A DNA stretch of 64,000 bases. Source: Symsagittifera roscoffensis (Eukaryota > Xenacoelomorpha > Acoela > Convolutidae). The translations under genes were made by a program, and so were the position numbers. Below the pieces are notes generated by a model. The model made no database searches. It was not told the origin of the DNA and saw nothing but the letters and a program-made list of their open reading frames with translations. The stretch lies in NCBI RefSeq assembly GCF_963678635.1, contig NC_087064.1, forward strand, positions 36,465,716 through 36,529,715, read 5' to 3'. The first letter of the stretch is position 1. The number at the start of each line of letters is the position of its first letter. This document shows positions 33,788 to 43,557 of this stretch, piece after piece.

Positions 33788-34205
33788 ATCATGGATCTTT
33801 CAGAATGGAGAGAACTCGAGAGTGAAAGAATTAGAGAATTTAGAAAAGAATTGGCTATGTCTAAAACACCTTCAAGAAAAAAGTACGGTTTTTCAAATGA
33901 ATCAATTTTAAATCAAATTGATGACGTTGTGGATATGGACATAGTTTTCACTTGCTTACAAGTGAAAACTTACTGAAATTGACTATTTTTGAAAAAGTGG
34001 CTGAATTTGACATCTTCTACAGAGATCCGAAGAAGTGTTTCAGTCCCTTAAGAATTTCCCTACATGATTGGCGAAAATTTTAAGCCATTCAGGATAGTAG
34101 GTACAAGAAAGAAAAATTGAAAATTCAATAGGATAACTTAGCTCTGTATAGAAGAAAACATGGTGTGGCACATTATGAAGAAAATGACAACGCACTCAAA
34201 AACTA
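33788..34205 (+). CDS. Lys/Glu-rich ORFs, unit B
   Basis: Frame 1 from ATG at 33788: MDLSEWRELESERIREFRKE, AMSKTPSRKKYGFSN, LNQIDDVVDMDIVFTCLQ, stop at 33974. It is followed directly by a second frame TIFEKVAEFDIFYRDPKKCF, SPLRISLHDWRKF, TAA, KKEKLKIQ, TAG, DNLALYRRKHGVAHYEEND. Coding-like codon use continues through two stops. The same layout occurs in unit A with one of these stops as CAA. Unknown protein, probably decayed. Confidence 0.4.
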
Positions 34206-34362
34206 ACTCAATTTTTGTCTTTTTACACTTTTTTTCAAGTTCCCCATTTGTTTGTAAATTAGGTTGACTTTTCATTTGAATTGATTGTTCCTGAACCAGA
34301 GCATAGTTTTTAAAGACTTATCAGGGCAAATTACTGAAAGAACATGATAGTCACGATTCAAA

Positions 34363-34554
34363 TTACTGATAGTCACGATTCACAGAACCATGAAAATCAA
34401 TAAAACCTTGAATATTTCTCAACAAACCAGATTCATCTTTTGAATTCTGAACTTTTTGGTTTTTTGTCCAGAAATTCTGAACCATGAGTTTCTGTGTAAG
34501 CAAATTTTCTGTGGAACTTAGATAATGTCTCTTGATTTTTTCCGAATTAGTCAT
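34363..34554 (-). CDS. Unknown 63-aa ORF in the giant element
   Basis: MTNSEKIKRHYLSSTENLLT, VQNFWTKNQKVQNSKDESGL and QGFIDFHGSVNRDYQ on the - strand, downstream of the 116-aa ORF. The end overlaps a short direct repeat (GATAGTCACGATTCA at 34346-34382). Weak support for being a gene. Confidence 0.25.
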   Translation of the reverse strand: MTNSEKIKRHYLSSTENLLTQKLMVQNFWTKNQKVQNSKDESGLLRNIQGFIDFHGSVNRDYQ

Positions 34555-34589
34555 TTCTTTTTTATACTAGGTATCTTTTTGGTTCTTTT

Positions 34590-34940
34590 TCATCGTAAGT
34601 TGTGTTGAGCTGCTCGACTAAGCGGATTGAGTACACCTCCGCTTGATGTAACAATATTTGACTGGAATCTGTGTTTCAACAACGTGTAACGACATTCAAT
34701 TTCTTGATATATGTAAATATATTTATCTAAAATCTGCAAATTTTGTCTAAGAGATGTTCCTATTAAAACCAAATGGAACTTACAATTCTCCAAAGAACAT
34801 AAAGAATTGTGGTTAGATACCCAATAGTCTTGGGTTACTATGTATTTTTTGTGAAACTCGTTGGAAGCAGAAATAAATAGCGATTTTTTACTGTAATCTG
34901 AATAAAAGCTAGGAAGAGCTTGACACATAGCAGCTGTCAT
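34590..34940 (-). CDS. Unknown 116-aa ORF in the giant element
   Basis: ATG-started - strand frame: MTAAMCQALPSFYSDYSKKS, KKYIVTQDYWVSNH, SLENCKFHLVLIGTSLRQN, RYTLLKHRFQSNIVTSSGGV, PLSRAAQHNLR. It is single copy and outside the tandem duplications. No family recognised and no motif seen. Another ATG frame follows 35 nt downstream (34554-34363). Confidence 0.35.
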   Translation of the reverse strand: MTAAMCQALPSFYSDYSKKSLFISASNEFHKKYIVTQDYWVSNHNSLCSLENCKFHLVLIGTSLRQNLQILDKYIYIYQEIECRYTLLKHRFQSNIVTSSGGVLNPLSRAAQHNLR

Positions 34941-35297
34941 TGGGAAGATTGATTTTTCCTGAGAATTGTGGATTTATATAGTAGAAGTAACGCCTACGCA
35001 ATTTCGATTATGGAACTTTCATACAAAACTTTCCATATATGATACTTCTTCCCTATTTGGAAATCGTGATGACTCATATTGCCTAATTCCATTTTCGTTT
35101 AGTCTCAAAATCATTTCTCTCATTTGTCCTCATCTGATCAGTTTGCTCTTCACAAATGTACCCAAAAAAAGACATTAGTCCCAAATATATTGATTTCTCA
35201 AAAAATCAAACAAGAATTGGGAGATTTGTTTGGTTCAAAAATCCTAGAGGGGGAAAATTTATTTTGAACCAAGCTTCAGCTACTACAAATTAATAAG

Positions 35298-35657
35298 ATG
35301 GAACAAATTGAAATGTTCCGAGAAGTCTCTCTTAATGAAAAAGAAGGAGAAGCATTATCGACAATTCACGATGCTGAAAACCTTGGACTCGTACCTATAT
35401 ATGAAGCCAAATCTGGCAAAGAAACAACTAAGGATCAGGAGCTCGACATCTGTAATAGAGTATATGAAATAGCAACATACAACATGAGGAGGGTGTATGT
35501 CACAATCAAGAAGTATAATGTGAACAAGCCACCCTACATTCAGATTCGACAATTCACTGCAAAAGAGAATGAAGCAATGAAACAGGTTGCCTATGTCAAT
35601 TATACTTTGAACAAGTTCATAGAACTGTCCCAAGTCTTGGGAGACTTTGTTTGTTGA
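35298..35657 (+). CDS. Unknown 119-aa ORF in the giant element
   Basis: ATG start after AATAAG and a TGA end. The sequence is well-behaved and soluble: EIEMF-like start MEQIEMFREVSLNEKEGEAL, DAENLGLVPIYEAKSGKE, CNRVYEIATYNMRRVYVTIK, KPPYIQIRQFTAKENEAM, AYVNYTLNKFIELSQVLGD. It is the longest intact frame with normal amino-acid composition inside the element and is single copy. No known domain seen. It may be one exon of a larger gene. Confidence 0.5.
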   Translation: MEQIEMFREVSLNEKEGEALSTIHDAENLGLVPIYEAKSGKETTKDQELDICNRVYEIATYNMRRVYVTIKKYNVNKPPYIQIRQFTAKENEAMKQVAYVNYTLNKFIELSQVLGDFVC

Positions 35658-36219
35658 TAATTGTAAACCTCAGTAATGCTTTGTGTTGTTTTCTATGTTG
35701 GGTAATTGAAATTTTTTATTCGTTCAAAACTGTTTTTTGTCACTGAAGTGCACATTTCGAGCTAGGATATCTGAGGAAAGTCAGACAAAACAAATAATTT
35801 AATCAAAACTGACCTAAAACACTATCCACTTATCAATTGATATTCCAGTATTTGTTTCAGAAATTACAAAAAAACTTACTTAATTACTGTTTTTATCAAA
35901 ATTTGAGTAAATTTTGTCTTATTTGAACAAAATTACAAACAAGAATGTTATTTATTTGAAAACATTATCAGTGTTTTTCGAACTTATGAATTTCATTGGC
36001 TGTTTTCATTTTTTTTGCTTTATTTTTAGGTTTTGATTGCCTACTTGAATTTCCTATGAACTAATTAGACTCTAAAAAAAAGAGCATTTTATGGTGATTG
36101 TTTTGTCAAAAAAAAAGTTTAAAATGGTTCAACAATTTGAGTTTTTCAAGTTTCCTTATTTATTTTATTTATTTCAGTAAAAAATATGTTCCTATCGAAA
36201 GTATTTTCATAGTCTGAAA

Positions 36220-36425
36220 TGGACATTTATCAGAGTTTAAAATTGAACTACTACAAAAAACTAAAAGAGTGGTAGACAGATGACGTTGATGGAGACTGTA
36301 TTAGTTTTAACTTGTACGGTAACACAGAAAGTTCAATAATTTTGTTAAAAAATGGAGAGGAAGTTTCGGAAAAGAAGACCACTGCCAGGTTTATCAACAA
36401 TGTTTTATTTAGAAGAGTTAACTAA
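36220..36425 (+). pseudogene. Copy 1 of the 68-aa ORF, with a nonsense codon
   Basis: Same as 37712-37918 (MDIYQSLKLNYYKKLKEW) but TAG replaces TAC right after KEW. The rest of the frame is intact. Confidence 0.45.
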
Positions 36426-36427
36426 GA

Positions 36428-36658
36428 TTGAGTGGTAAATCAGTGAAAAAAAATGGAAGAGTCTATGAAACAAAAAACGAAGACAAGGAACATCATTTCG
36501 ATTACTGTTTTGAATTTGATACAAATACAAAATCTGGATTTGTCAGAATATCTTCTAATCGTTTATACAAACTTAAAAGGCTTCCGGTTGTTTATATTAT
36601 AATATACCAAAAAGAAAGCGATAAAAATGTATATTTTGTTAATTTTATTTTTCACTGA
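36428..36658 (+). CDS. Unknown 76-codon frame, copy 1
   Basis: Same as 37921-38151 with one residue change near the start (TKNE for TENE). There is no ATG at its start, so it may be a continuation of the 68-aa ORF after a frameshift or splice. Confidence 0.3.
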   Translation: MSGKSVKKNGRVYETKNEDKEHHFDYCFEFDTNTKSGFVRISSNRLYKLKRLPVVYIIIYQKESDKNVYFVNFIFH

Positions 36659-37329
36659 TTAGAAGTAGAACAAATCGAAAAAATTTTGATGGAAACTTCA
36701 AAATTTGAATTGAGTATCGAAAAAGAAATATAAACCAGACAAGAAATCTCTTTTTGGTGTCAAATGTAAATGTTAGTTATGTTAGAAAAGTTTATTGAAA
36801 ATGATTGATTGGGAGGTTTCATGAACGTAGTTTGGTTCTGATCTACAGAGTATTTCAAAATCTGCGAATACTTCATTCTGCTTGATCATTACCACAAATA
36901 TTACCTGTGAAGGATTTCTCGATTGTTTGATATCCAATTTGTTGAAAAATCCATGAGAAGTAGAGCTCAATTCTGATTGGTTGACATTAAATTTGTTGAT
37001 TATTCCATGACCATTGAAGCTCGATTCTGATTAGTTGATATCGAAAACGACAAAAAATTTTCCTTATAAGTACTGCTCGAGTCTGATTGGTTGATACTGT
37101 TGAAAACTCTATGTTGGATTGGATGATTTTTATTTCAGCTAGGCCAAATAGCAGATCCAGTCTGATGTTCTTTCACTTAATAAACAATTGGTTAAGAATT
37201 TCACATAACTGTTTTAATTTACTTTTTTTCATTTCTGAGACTAATCAACTCCTCTTTTCTAAGACTCTTCCATTTATTCTTTCTTTTTTTGAGATGCCGA
37301 CACTAAATGGAAACGAAAGAGCTGCATGA

Positions 37330-37550
37330 CTTGAAATTGTAGAGAATACACACGTAAAGATGTGTCAAAATATCGTAAGCACTGTGCCGTTTTAGAGTGT
37401 TCCAATTGTAACTTTTATACATATAGCAGCGAGGAACTCATAAATCATTTGAAGAAGAAGCATGATTCTTGTCAACATAATGTTAAAATATGTGCTCACC
37501 AGTCTCGAAACACACTCCACGAGAAGGTAAAAATCATAAAACGTTATTAA
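37330..37550 (+). pseudogene. C2H2 zinc finger ORF, copy 1
   Basis: The frame reads NCREYTRKDVSKYRKHC (half of a degenerate finger) then CSNCNFYTYSSEELINHLKK ending KKH: C-x2-C-x12-H-x4-H, a complete finger. A third Cys/His group follows (CQHNVKICAHQSRNTLH). A 2 bp difference from copy 2 puts the only ATG out of frame. Confidence 0.6.
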
Positions 37551-37711
37551 AAACTTAGAAGAAAAAATACTATGAGCATTTTATGGTGATTGTTTTGTCA
37601 AAAAAAAAAGTTTAAAATGGTTCAACAATTTGAGTTTTTCAAGTTTCCTTATTTATTTTATTTATTTCAATAAAAAATATGTTCCTATCGAAAGCATTTT
37701 CATAGTCTGAA

Positions 37712-37918
37712 ATGGACATTTATCAGAGTTTAAAATTGAACTACTACAAAAAACTAAAAGAGTGGTACACAGATGACGTTGATGGAGACTGTATTAGTTT
37801 TAACTTGTACGGTAACACAGAAAGTTCAATAATTTTGTTAAAAAATGGAGAGGAAGTTTCGGAAAAGAAGACCACTGCCAGGTTTATCAACAATGTTTTA
37901 TTTAGAAGAGTTAACTAA
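37712..37918 (+). CDS. Unknown 68-aa ORF, copy 2
   Basis: ATG-started MDIYQSLKLNYYKKLKEWYT, DDVDGDCISFNLYGN, SSIILLKNGEEVSEKKTTAR, FINNVLFRRVN. It is followed at once by the next frame at 37921. No family recognised. Confidence 0.4.
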   Translation: MDIYQSLKLNYYKKLKEWYTDDVDGDCISFNLYGNTESSIILLKNGEEVSEKKTTARFINNVLFRRVN

Positions 37919-37920
37919 GA

Positions 37921-38151
37921 TTGAGTGGTAAATCAGTGAAAAAAAATGGAAGAGTCTATGAAACAGAAAACGAAGACAAGGAACATCATTTCGATTACTG
38001 TTTTGAATTTGATACAAATACAAAATCTGGATTTGTCAGAATATCTTCTAATCGTTTATACAAACTTAAAAGGCTTCCGGTTGTTTATATTATAATATAC
38101 CAAAAAGAAAGCGATAAAAATGTATATTTTGTTAATTTTATTTTTCACTGA
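37921..38151 (+). CDS. Unknown 76-codon frame, copy 2
   Basis: LSGKSVKKNGRVYETENEDK, HHFDYCFEFDTNTKSGFVRI, SSNRLYKLKRLPVVYIIIYQ, ESDKNVYFVNFIFH. It lacks its own ATG, is -1 relative to the 68-aa ORF and begins at its stop. Looks like beta-rich protein sequence of unknown function. Confidence 0.35.
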   Translation: MSGKSVKKNGRVYETENEDKEHHFDYCFEFDTNTKSGFVRISSNRLYKLKRLPVVYIIIYQKESDKNVYFVNFIFH

Positions 38152-38852
38152 TTAGAAGTAGAACAAATCGAAAAAATTTTGATGGAAATTTCAAAATTTG
38201 AATTGAGTATCGAAAAAGAAATATGAACCAGACAAGAAATCTCTTTTTGGTGTCAAATATAAATGTTAGTTAAGTTAGAAAAGTTTATTGAAAATGATTG
38301 ATTGGGAGGTTTCATGAACGTAGTTTGGTTCTGATCTACAGAGTATTTCAAAATCTGCGAATACTTCATTCTGCTTGATCATTACCACAAATATTACCTG
38401 TGAAGGATTTCTCGATTGTTTGATATCCAAATTGTTGAAAAATCCATGAGAAGTAGAGCTCAATTCTGATTGGTTGACATTAAATTTGTTGATTATTCCA
38501 TGACCATTGAAGCTCGATTCTGATTAGTTGATATCGAAAACGACAAAAATTTTTCCTTATAAGTACTGCTCGATTCTGATTGGTTGATACTGTTGAAAAG
38601 TCTATGTTGGATTGGATGATTTTTATTTCAGCTAGGCCAAATAGCAGATCCAGTCTGATGTTCTTTCACTTAATAAACAATTGGTTAAGAATTTCACATA
38701 ACTGTTTTAATTTACTTTTATTCATTTCTGAGACTAATCAACTCCTCTTTTCTAAGACTCTTCCATTTATTCTTTCTTTTTTTGAGATTCCGACACTAAA
38801 TGGAAACGAAAGAGCTGCATGACTTGAAATTGTAGAGAATACACACGTAAAG

Positions 38853-39041
38853 ATGTGTCAAAATATCGTAAGCACTGCCGTTTTAGAGTGTTCCAATTGT
38901 AACTTTTATACATATAGCAGCGAGGAACTCATAAATCATTTGAAGAAGAAGCATGATTCTTGTCAACATAATGTTAAAATATGTGCTCACCAGTCTCGAA
39001 ACACACTCCACGAGAAGGTAAAAATCATAAAATGTTATTAA
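38853..39041 (+). CDS. C2H2 zinc finger ORF, copy 2 (62 aa)
   Basis: ATG-started MCQNIVSTAVLECSNCNFYT, then SSEELINHLKKKHDSC and CAHQSRNTLHEKVKIIKCY. It has one full C2H2 finger. A 2 bp deletion relative to copy 1 brings this ATG into frame but removes the upstream half-finger. A DNA-binding role is likely from the finger; the target is unknown, with the arm-tip arrays as an obvious candidate (inference). Confidence 0.55.
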   Translation: MCQNIVSTAVLECSNCNFYTYSSEELINHLKKKHDSCQHNVKICAHQSRNTLHEKVKIIKCY

Positions 39042-39158
39042 AAACTTAGAAGAAAATACTTTGAATCGTAATGTTTACTGAAATTTGAAAATTCTATACA
39101 ATAAATTTTTAAAAATCATGTAAAAATTATACAGTTTGTCATCACTATTTTTGATTTC

Positions 39159-39341
39159 TCAATTGTTTTCATTCAAAAGTTCTGATTGATGATAAAACTG
39201 GCAACAATCGAGTTCAATTTGTCGTGAAACGTTTAATGGAAATCGATTCGAAAATCCTTTATCTACAGTAAAAATTCCATTGGTTGCAAGCTTGCGAGAT
39301 TTTGGTGCGATAAATTTGTAGTAAAATTGAAAAACATACAA
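39159..39341 (-). CDS. Conserved coding block at the inner end of the right arm
   Basis: A 60-codon frame starting MYVFQFYYKFIAPKSRKLAT, then NGIFTVDKGFSNR and VSRQIELDC, then CQFYHQSELLNENN. The centre matches the left-arm block at 24831-24933 at the protein level. The tail after ELDC is specific to this side. Function unknown. Confidence 0.4.
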   Translation of the reverse strand: MYVFQFYYKFIAPKSRKLATNGIFTVDKGFSNRFPLNVSRQIELDCCQFYHQSELLNENN

Positions 39342-39439
39342 TAGTCAGTACTTAAGTAATCGTTGAAATATTGTAAAAAAATGGGTTTTTATAAAACATC
39401 GACTAATTGAAAGGTTTTGCCTAGTTACGATTATGAAGT

Positions 39440-41190
39440 TTTCCTTGTTTAGGGCTTGTAAAAATGTTCATAGAGTAGTGCAATTTTAAGCAGATATTGG
39501 GGGTTAGTTTATTCAAAATTTGATTTTTCTACTATTTTAGACTTTTTCAGAAAAAAAATTGATAACTGCTTTAGAAAAGATTTAAAAATTTTTTCTTTTT
39601 GCAAACATTTGTAAACTTCAAAAAAAAATTATACAACTTTCTCATCCTAAAACTTACTTCCATTTAGAAATTCAGAGTTAGAACAACAACATACAGTTAT
39701 GAGGTTGAATAAATCAATTGAAGTTTTTTTGAAAAAGATTTATGTTATTAGTTATGCTTCGGATTTTTGAATGTTCGTTGAAATGATACATTTTTCCATC
39801 AAAAATTCAATTTTGAAGTAAAATTTGTTTTAAATTGGATTAAGTTGGAAGAAACTAGATGATGGAGAAACTGAGAAAACACTAAATTGAGATCGAAGCT
39901 CAATTTATTTTATTTGAAGTTTTGAGATACTTTTCCTGAAATTTAGCTTATAAACTATATCTTGGGAAAAACAGAGAAAGATTTATATTTATGTGTAATT
40001 TATTGGAAAGTTTGTTATCATTTGGTGTTTTTGTAAGAAAATTCCGATATTTTGAGGATATTTGTTGTGAAGTAAGCCCAACTCTGGCATATCTTAGAAG
40101 ATGATACGTGATGCATAAATCAAAAATTTGTTTTCAAGATCTACATTTCAAAATTTTCGATTTAAAAAAAATTTGATGTAGAAAGATTTTAGAGATAATA
40201 ATATGAAATTGCTTTAGCAGAACCAGATGAAGGAAATACTTTAGCAGAACCAGATGAGGAGTTTAAGAAAACTTCCAATTAAACACACAGAAAAGATTTT
40301 GCTTTGCTTAGCTTCAATTTTTTTTCAATTAGAAATTTAGATAGAACTATAGTTTTAGGGGGTTGTAAAGGGTTGCTCAGGGCTTGTAAAAGCGGTCATA
40401 GAGTAATGCAATTTTAAGCAGATAGTGGGGGTTGATTTACTCAAAATAATGGTTTTCTAACGATTCTGGGCAATTTCTGAAAAAAAAATTGATACTGACT
40501 TAGAAAAGATAAAAAAATATATATGTTTTTGCTACCATTTGAAAACTTCAACTTAATAATATGCAACATTCTCAACCAAAAATTTATTTCCATATTAAAA
40601 TTCAGAATTGAAACAACAACATACAGTTATCAGGTTGAGAAAATCTTTTGAAAGTTTTTTGAAAAAGACTAATGGTATCAATTTTGCATCGTATTTTTGA
40701 AAGTTTGTTGAAATGGTACAGTTTTCTACTTAAATTTCAATTTTGAAGTAAAGTTTTTTTTTTCAAATTGGATCAAGTTGGAAGATATTAGATGAAGCAG
40801 AAATTGTTAAAATTTTAAGTGGAGATGGAAACTAAATTTAGTTCAAAGGGAGTTTTGAGATAATTTAAATTATAATTAGCTTATAAACTATATCTTGAGA
40901 AAAACTCCAACATAAAAAGTCCCAAAGATTTATATTGATGTGGGATTCATTGGCAAATTTGTTAACATTTGGTATTTTATATAAAAGACCAGATACTTTG
41001 GAGATATTTGTTGTAGACTAAGCCCAAATCCGACATCTCTTGGAAGATGATACATGAAGCATAAACCAAAAATTTGCTTTCAAGATCTACATTTCATCAT
41101 TTTGGATTTAAAAAAGTTTGATGTAGAAAGACTTTTAGAGATAACAAAATGAAGCTTGTTTTAGCTGAAACAGATGAAGTTTCTCCTAAT
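39440..41190. repeat. About 930 bp diverged tandem duplication in the right arm
   Basis: GGGCTTGTAAAA and GCAATTTTAAGCAGATA occur at 39451 and 40379, and GATGATAC(G/A)TGA(T/A)GC occurs at 40098 and 41047. The two copies differ clearly, so this duplication is older than those in the left arm. Confidence 0.65.
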
Positions 41191-42774
41191 TATATCAAAT
41201 GCATCTTGATATCGTTTTCTGAAACGATTTTTTAAAAAGCGTTCCTTTAGAAGTATTTAGATGTTGCAGTAAACAGTATCTAGGTCCACTTGCGTATTTC
41301 TACTTCCAAAGTTTTTCGGATTATAAACAAAAGAGCTGCTCTTAATTTATTCTAAAACTCAAGGTAAAATTACAACTTTATACTCTCAATTGTTACATGT
41401 AATTTTGAAGGCTTTAACTAGCACCAATTCTTTCACACTTAGATCTTTTTGAGAAAAGTTGTGACAGAAATCAAGAATGAAAAGCGATTAGTTCTAAAAG
41501 TGGTATTTTTCCAAAAGTTGTGTTTTTGCTGAAATAGTTTACTGTAGCAACTGATCAAGGGAACCTGAAGGAAAAAATTTACAAGTCACATGGTAATAGT
41601 TAGACGTTTTCAGCTCTAATTTTATCTCTGCCAGCAAATTGTTCGTTCAATTGATACTGTTTTCTCCTAAAATCCCCTGTTCTGACTAAATTTTCTTGCA
41701 AATTGACTTCAAAAGCGAAAACATGTGATAAGCAGAAAGCAAAAATAACCTTAAAACATAAGAAACTCCAACCGAAAAGTCAAGAAAGTTTTGTTGTAGA
41801 AGCAACGGAGAGATAACAATCAAAATTGAAGAAGATTTTCTTGAATGTTCTTCAATCTAATATACTTTTAACAAAAGCTTACACCATTTTAGTCAATTTT
41901 AGCAGTAAACTGTTCAATTTTTGTCCAAGATCCCAAACCTATTTTTATTAACGCGGAAAATTTCTCATATTTTGTAATTTTTATACAGGCTTGGGTTAGT
42001 CATTGAGAAAAACTGAGGAGTTGGATCATGGAGTTTTATCCAGAATTATCAATGAATATTGCTCTTGTTGTTCATTAAAACTGGAATTCTTAGGTGAGTT
42101 TTCCTTGAACTGGACAAAAAACTAGCTAATCAAACAAATAAAAAGTTAAAAATTAAAAATTAAACAAATCTAACAAAAATTTTCCGTTTACTTTCTCAAA
42201 AAATACGATTAATTACAATATTGTTCCGAGAAATCGGAAGTTTCAATTTTGATTCAATTAATATGAGCTTTATACGTTCAGAGCATTATATAAACACCTA
42301 ATGCTCAAATTAGGGTAAACTTTATCTTATTTTAATATAAGGGTAAACTTTATCATAATTCAAACTTTATCATATCCATATTTTCATTCAAAATATTGTA
42401 TCACTGTCTCAACATGATACCAATTGAAAATAAAGTTTGAGGTTTTTTCTGAACTCTGCGCCTATGTATAGTTTTTCAGTTAGATCTGAAGAAAAAAACT
42501 AGTCAAACCCTGAGATTTCTGCAATTCTTCTAAAAACTTGAAATTTCTTTTAAAAACTTTGAAATTTTTGCAATTTTTTCTGCAAACTTGTCTTTTTTTC
42601 GAGTTTCAGTAGTTTCAGCGTAGTTTCTGCCAGATTGAGTACTGTTTTGAAAAGTAAGATCATCTAATAAAATAGTAAATAAGTCCTAATTACATCAAAT
42701 CTTATCGTGTTTTGAAGTTTTTTGAAAAAAATTTCGATTTTTTTGATAAAAATTTCAAGTTTTTGCTCATCTTA

Positions 42775-43548
42775 CCATTGACTTCCCATGATTGAAAAAA
42801 CATCATCTTATAATCTACACAAAACACTCACCATTTACATAACGCGTACCGAGACTTTTGTGAAAAACCTAGATGTTTCCACACAAAATCCAAAAAAAAT
42901 ACTGTTTTTCTTTCCATTCTCTTACCATCACACTGAAATCTTACCATTCCTTATCCTAATACATTGGGAAACCCATTCCCCATCTTAATGAGTTCTTATT
43001 TCCTCACACTGAATCCTTTAACATAGGGATTCAATACACTATCTTAAAACATGGTAAGATCGGGCGCCAAAATTTTTTAAAACTTACCATCACACTGAAA
43101 CCTTACAGTTCGCTATCGTAAAAGATTAGGAAACCTATTCCCCATCTTAGTATGTAGAGAAGTCTTTTCCCACGTAATACCTTAATAATTTTTTCGGTAA
43201 TGCGCGCCAAAACTAGACATTTCCTCACAAAATCTATCCGTTTTTCTCTTACCATCACACTGGAACCTTACCATCTTAATTCATTGGGAAATGTATTCCC
43301 TATGTTAATGAGTTCTTAATTCCCTACAAAAAAATTCTAATACATAGGGTAATCTATACGCTATCCTAATACAATGGGAACTTTGGGCGCCGAAAAAAAT
43401 TTACCATCTGAAACTTACCATCTGAAACCTGCTATCTTAATACATTGGGAAACCTATTCCCTATCGTAATAAATTGGGAAATCTATAGCCTATGTTAATA
43501 CATAGGGTACTGACTGGATGACCTATAGCCTGTGTTAATACATGGAAA
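42775..43548 (-). repeat. Right terminal motif array of the giant element
   Basis: Inverted partner of 19533-20290. It begins, on the - strand, TTTCCATGTATTAACACAGG and has one extra tip unit of about 40 bp (to AGTCAGTACCCTATG). The GGCGCCCGATCTTACCATG block and the ACGCGTTATGTAA block are both conserved. Confidence 0.8.
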
Positions 43549-43557
43549 TCAGCACCC
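43549..43557 (+). repeat. Possible target-site duplication, right
   Basis: TCAGCACCC directly after TACATGGAAA at the right tip. See the left partner at 19525-19533. Confidence 0.4.

Larger units (their letters stand above)
28961..34346. repeat. 5.35 kb tandem duplication, unit B
   Basis: Second unit, ending where similarity to unit A stops at TTACTGAAAGAACAT. Differences include a deleted part of the arm-end coding block at about 30240-30270. It keeps better ORFs than unit A. Confidence 0.85.
36082..39057. repeat. 1.49 kb tandem duplication on the right side of the interior
   Basis: Units 36082-37573 and 37574-39057, period 1,492 bp, both starting GAGCATTTTATGGTGATTG. Nearly identical; small differences decide which ORF copies are open. 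Each unit carries three small ORFs. Confidence 0.87.
19533..43548. mobile_element. Giant element (about 24 kb) with multi-kb inverted arms
   Basis: Left arm 19533-24933 and right arm 43548-39202 are collinear inverted copies of each other over their whole length, with tandem expansions inside each. The tips carry arrays of CCCTATGTATTA / GGTTTCCCAATGTATTA / TTCAGTGTGATGGTAAG words. The interior (about 24.9-39.2 kb) holds a 5.35 kb tandem duplication, a 1.49 kb tandem duplication and several small ORFs. I see no polymerase B, integrase, reverse transcriptase or recognisable transposase, so it may be a non-autonomous, decayed or unknown class of large DNA transposon or an integrated replicon. 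Confidence 0.8.
39202..43548 (-). repeat. Right inverted arm of the giant element
   Basis: Reverse-complement partner of 19533-24933. Landmarks on the - strand in order: terminal array, ACGATAAGATTTGAT (42.7 kb), CTCAAT-CTG-GCTGAAACTACTG region (42.6 kb), GTTTACCCTAA pairs (42.3 kb), GTTATCTCTCCGTTGCTTC (41.8 kb), CAAGT-GACCTAG block (41.3 kb), ATGATAC-TGAAGC block twice (41.05 and 40.1 kb), and the coding block at 39.2-39.3 kb. It is more diverged than the recent duplications within the left arm. Confidence 0.82.

Noticed and set aside
25938-34205. TAA/TAG read as glutamine (ciliate-type code), because several TAA codons in one unit align with CAA in the other
   Set aside because: Viperin and aquaporin use many CAA/CAG and no in-frame TAA/TAG, their long introns are not ciliate-like, and other stops in the element align with Val (GTA) or Tyr (TAC). 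C-to-T decay explains it.
19533-43548. Maverick/Polinton identity for the 24 kb element
   Set aside because: Size and long inverted ends fit, but no polymerase B, integrase, packaging ATPase, protease or capsid-like sequence is visible, and the flanking duplication, if real, is 8-9 bp and not 6.
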